24,892 bases of DNA from Planctomycetota bacterium (GTDB lineage Bacteria; Planctomycetota; UBA1135; UBA2386). The notes under the pieces are model-generated. The model had not been told where the DNA came from. It made no database searches and saw only the letters and a program-made list of their open reading frames with translations. The position numbers and the translations under genes were made by a program. Each line of letters begins with the position of its first letter. Position 1 is the first letter of the stretch. The stretch covers positions 1 through 24,892 of the forward strand of contig JAGQRA010000623.1 of assembly GCA_020425885.1 (NCBI GenBank), in the 5' to 3' direction. This document shows, piece by piece, positions 22,512-24,892 of the stretch.

Positions 22512-22577
22512 GAAACCCGCGGCGGGCCATGATTCGCCGACTTCGATCCTTTGCCTGCAGCGCTCGTCGCGGGTTTC
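22512..22577 (+). promoter_or_regulatory. 16-bp RNA hairpin in the prfB leader
   Basis: Bases 22512-22527 (GAAACCCGCGGCGGGC) pair with 22562-22577 (GCTCGTCGCGGGTTTC) over 16 positions, 14 Watson-Crick and two G-U, with a 34-base loop. The two G-U pairs form only in plus-strand RNA; in the other strand they become mismatches. The hairpin ends 69 bases before the prfB start. The 414-base stretch 22234-22646 otherwise shows no convincing gene. It may be a leader control element or the 3' structure of the preceding transcript. Confidence 0.5.
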
Positions 22578-22646
22578 ATTCCTCGCCCGTTCGGTGTCAT
22601 CAGCGGTATGGAAATCCGCCTCGCGATCGGTTCAATGTTCGCCCCC

Positions 22647-23760
22647 ATGGGCCTGAACGAACACCGCGCTGTCCTTGACCTCGCCGAGACTCGTGTTGCC
22701 ACGATCAAGGTGAGTCTTTGACTACGTTCGTTGTCATCGAGAGCTCGCCGACATCGAGAACCGGATGACCCAGCCCGGGTTCTGGGATGAACCCGAGAAG
22801 GCTCAGGAGGTCGTGCAGCAGAAGAAGCGGTGCTTCCAGGTCGTCGAACCGATCGACGCCATCGCCCGCCTGATCGAGGACGGCCGCGTTCTGCTCGAGC
22901 TTGGCGAAGAGGACCCGGCCGCGGTCGAGGTCGACCTGAAATCGACGGCGCAGCAGATCCGTCAGCGGCTCGATGAACTCGAGTTCCAGCTGATGCTGGG
23001 TGGCGAGCACGACATCAAGAATGCCATCGTCACGATCCAGCCGGGGGCCGGCGGTGTCGACGCCTCGGACTGGGCCGAGATGCTGTTGCGCATGTACATC
23101 AAGTGGGCGCCGGCGCACGACTACGAGGTCTCCGAGGAGGACTTCCAGGCCGCCGAAGAGGCCGGCATCAAGTTCGCCACGATCATGGTCAAGGGGCCGT
23201 ATGCCTATGGCCGCCTCAAGGCCGAGCAGGGCGTACACCGGCTGGTACGCATCTCGCCGTTCGACGGCAACGCCCGGCGCCAGACGTCGTTCGCCTCGGT
23301 CGAGGTCGTCCCCGAACTCGACGACGACGTCTCGGTCGACATCCGCAAGGAGGACCTGCGCGTCGATACTTTCCGCGCCTCGGGCGCCGGTGGCCAGCAC
23401 GTCAACAAGACCGAGTCGGCGATCCGGATCACGCACCTGCCGACGGGTGTCGTCGTCTCCTGCCAGAGCCAGCGCAGTCAGCACAAGAATCGCGACAGCG
23501 CGATGCGGACCCTGCGCTCGAAGCTCTACCAGCTCGAGCTGGCCAAGCGCGAGGCCGAGCTCGCCAAGTTCTACGGCGAGCGCGGTTCGATCAGCTGGGG
23601 CAACCAGATCCGCAGCTACGTGCTGCAGCCCTATCAGATGTGCAAGGACGCGCGCACCGACTACGAGACGTCGGACGTGCAGGGCGTGCTCGACGGCGAC
23701 GTCGATCCGTTCATCGAGGCCTACCTGAAGAAGGGCAGCAGTAGCGCCGGCAAACGGTAG
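22647..23760 (+). CDS. prfB: peptide chain release factor 2, made by +1 programmed frameshift
   Basis: RF2 recognises UGA and UAA stop codons and triggers peptide release on the ribosome. A 24-codon leader from ATG 22647 reads into TGA 22719-22721; translation must shift +1 so that GAC 22720-22722 is read next, giving 370 residues (E. coli RF2 has 365). The leader MGLNEHRAVLDLAETRVATI ends KVSL; from memory it resembles B. subtilis RF2 in length and pattern. After the shift the sequence is DYVRCHRELADIENRM. The anticodon-like tripeptide is Ser203-Pro-Phe205 (VRISPFDG) and the catalytic motif is Gly248-Gly-Gln250 (SGAGGQHVNK). Earlier in-frame ATGs at 22608 and 22635 are alternatives. No SD is seen before any of them. 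The stop is TAG, and purH begins 29 bases later. Confidence 0.95.
22708..22722 (+). promoter_or_regulatory. prfB: prfB +1 recoding site
   Basis: AGGTGA (22708-22713) is an internal Shine-Dalgarno-like element. CTT TGA C (22716-22722) is the classical slippery codon, in-frame UGA stop and following C. Register AAGGTG-AGT-CTT-TGA-C mirrors the known E. coli layout. When RF2 is scarce the UGA is read slowly, the ribosome slips +1 and full-length RF2 is made: an autoregulatory loop established for other bacteria. Confidence 0.95.
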
Positions 23761-23787
23761 AGCAGGCAGACACCAAAGCAGGCAGAC
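23761..23787 (+). repeat. 11-bp direct repeat between prfB and purH
   Basis: AGCAGGCAGAC occurs at 23761-23771 and again at 23777-23787, a 16-base period, filling most of the gap before the purH ATG. It may be a small duplication; the AGG in the second copy is the only SD-like element for purH. Confidence 0.55.
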
Positions 23788-23789
23788 CA

Positions 23790-24892
23790 ATGAAGAGAGC
23801 GCTGTTGTCAGTCACCGACAAGACCGGAGTCGTCGACTTCGCCAAGGGTCTGGTCGAACTCGGCTTCTCGATCCTGTCGACCGGCGGCACCCGCCGCGCA
23901 TTGCTCGAGGGCGGCGTCGAAGCGGAAGAGGTCGCGGACTACACGGGCTTCCCCGAGATGATGGATGGACGCATCAAGACCCTGCACCCCAGGGTTCACG
24001 GTGGCCTGTTGTCGCGCCGCGACGTCGCCGCGCACGGCGAGGCGATGCGGCAGCACGGCATCGATCACATCGACGTGCTCGGCGTCAACCTCTACCGCTT
24101 CCGGGAGACGGTGAGGAAGCCGGGCGCCAGCCGCGAGGACATCGTCGAGAACATCGACATCGGTGGCCCGGCGATGATCCGCAGCGCGGCCAAGAACCAC
24201 GCCAGCGTCGCCGTCGTCGTCGACCCGAAGGACTATGCGAAGGTGCTCGGCGCGATGCGTGAGCACGGTGGCGCGGTGCCGCAGGATCTTGCCGGCCAGC
24301 TCGCGGCCAAGGCCTTTGCCCATACGGCGGCGTACGACGCGGCCATCGCCCAGTGGTTCGATGGCGAGCGTCGCGGCAGGCCCGGCGAGCCGTTCTTCGC
24401 CGAGCGCGTGACCGTCACCGGCGAGAAGCTGCAGGACCTTCGCTACGGCGAGAACCCTCATCAGGAGGCCGCCTTCTACGGCACGGGGGAGGCACCCAGC
24501 CTCGCCGCCGCGAAGCAGCTCGGCGGCAAGGAGCTCAGTTACAACAACATCCTCGATGCCGATGCGGCGTTGCAGATGGCGCTCGAGTTCGAGCAGCCGT
24601 GCTGCATCCTCGTCAAGCACAACAACCCGTGCGGTGCGGCGGTGGCCGAGACGTTGACCAGGGCCTTCGAGCTGGCGCTCACCGGCGATCCGGTGTCGGC
24701 GTTCGGCGGCATCTTCGCCGCCAATCGCCCGTTCGATCGGGCGACCGCCGCGGCGGTCGTCGCCAGCGGCACCTTCCTCGAGGTGATCGTCGCTCCCAGC
24801 GTCGAACCGGCGGCGATGGCGGAGCTGAAGCAGGCGAAGTGGGGCGGCAACGTCCGCGTCCTCGAGCTCGATGGTCTCCCCGACGAGGCGAC
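23790..24892 (+). CDS. purH: bifunctional AICAR formyltransferase / IMP cyclohydrolase (partial, 3' end off window)
   Basis: 367 codons are visible of about 510-530 usual. PurH carries out the last two steps of de novo IMP synthesis: formylation of AICAR with 10-formyl-tetrahydrofolate, then ring closure. The N-terminal MGS-like cyclohydrolase domain starts MKRALLSVTDKTGVVDFAKG, with the conserved ILSTGGTRR and GFPEMMDGRIKTLHP blocks, GVNLYRF and IDIGGPAMIRSAAKN. The formyltransferase domain begins near residue 200, with LRYGENPHQ, and the catalytic pair Lys276-His277 lies in VKHNNPCG, followed by GDPVSAFGGI. All key residues seen are intact. It follows prfB on the same strand, 29 bases apart, so co-transcription is likely. 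Confidence 0.96.
   Translation, partial: MKRALLSVTDKTGVVDFAKGLVELGFSILSTGGTRRALLEGGVEAEEVADYTGFPEMMDGRIKTLHPRVHGGLLSRRDVAAHGEAMRQHGIDHIDVLGVNLYRFRETVRKPGASREDIVENIDIGGPAMIRSAAKNHASVAVVVDPKDYAKVLGAMREHGGAVPQDLAGQLAAKAFAHTAAYDAAIAQWFDGERRGRPGEPFFAERVTVTGEKLQDLRYGENPHQEAAFYGTGEAPSLAAAKQLGGKELSYNNILDADAALQMALEFEQPCCILVKHNNPCGAAVAETLTRAFELALTGDPVSAFGGIFAANRPFDRATAAAVVASGTFLEVIVAPSVEPAAMAELKQAKWGGNVRVLELDGLPDEA

Noticed and set aside
22208..22708. 166-codon minus-strand frame and short plus-strand frames in the prfB leader
   Set aside because: No motif or start signal; the region contains the prfB leader hairpin and the frames show no sensible protein composition.
1..24892. Search by eye for CRISPR arrays, insertion sequences, integrases and toxin-antitoxin pairs
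   Set aside because: No regularly spaced repeats, terminal inverted repeats with transposase, or matching small gene pairs were seen.

Overview
This is a high-GC (roughly two-thirds G+C) bacterial chromosomal window that is densely packed with genes. It has short intergenic gaps, many secreted or lipoprotein products, mixed Shine-Dalgarno and SD-less starts, and a large load of VWA, VIT, HEAT, DUF58 and ECF-sigma domains. That mix is typical of Planctomycetota (high-GC marine lineages) or a similar environmental phylum. The assignment is inference from gene content; the window has no rRNA, tRNA or taxon-defining gene.

Layout. (1) 83-5110 (+): a large lipoprotein with carboxypeptidase-regulatory-like beta domains, a lipoprotein with two retropepsin-like aspartic protease domains in tandem, and a degenerate PAS/histidine-kinase-like protein. 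(2) 5097-9149 (-): a tightly coupled MoxR ATPase / DUF58 / transglutaminase (TgpA-like) operon, whose last gene overlaps the kinase-like gene tail to tail. (3) 9386-12178 (+): a small lipoprotein, an archaeal-type ornithine cyclodeaminase/LOR-SDH family enzyme (TIGR00300), and an unrecognised probable exported protein. (4) 12301-17090: a VIT+VWA secreted protein and a small two-helix membrane protein (+), facing a HEAT+VWA secreted protein (-). (5) 17309-20023 (-): an apparent operon of a secreted protein with a CCEE Cys-repeat tail, an ECF sigma factor and a ZAS-type membrane anti-sigma factor. A DUF4097-like lipoprotein (20131-21033, +) is divergent from it. (6) 21315-22233 (+): a truncated pseudoreceiver fused to a Fis-type HTH, and an 85-aa helical protein. 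(7) 22647-24892 (+): housekeeping prfB, which needs a +1 programmed frameshift, followed by purH, which runs off the window end.

How the genes work together. Regions 1-5 look largely envelope-directed: surface lipoproteins, a putative periplasmic protease, MIDAS-type VWA proteins, a MoxR-DUF58-transglutaminase module and a sigma/anti-sigma pair. Region 7 is core translation and purine metabolism. I see no phage, IS, CRISPR array, toxin-antitoxin pair or integrase. The most notable signals are the prfB recoding site and the strong RNA hairpin in its leader, the double-retropepsin lipoprotein, the truncated receiver with Glu at the phospho-acceptor position plus a 14-bp palindrome upstream of its gene, and the CCEE-repeat protein encoded with the sigma/anti-sigma pair.
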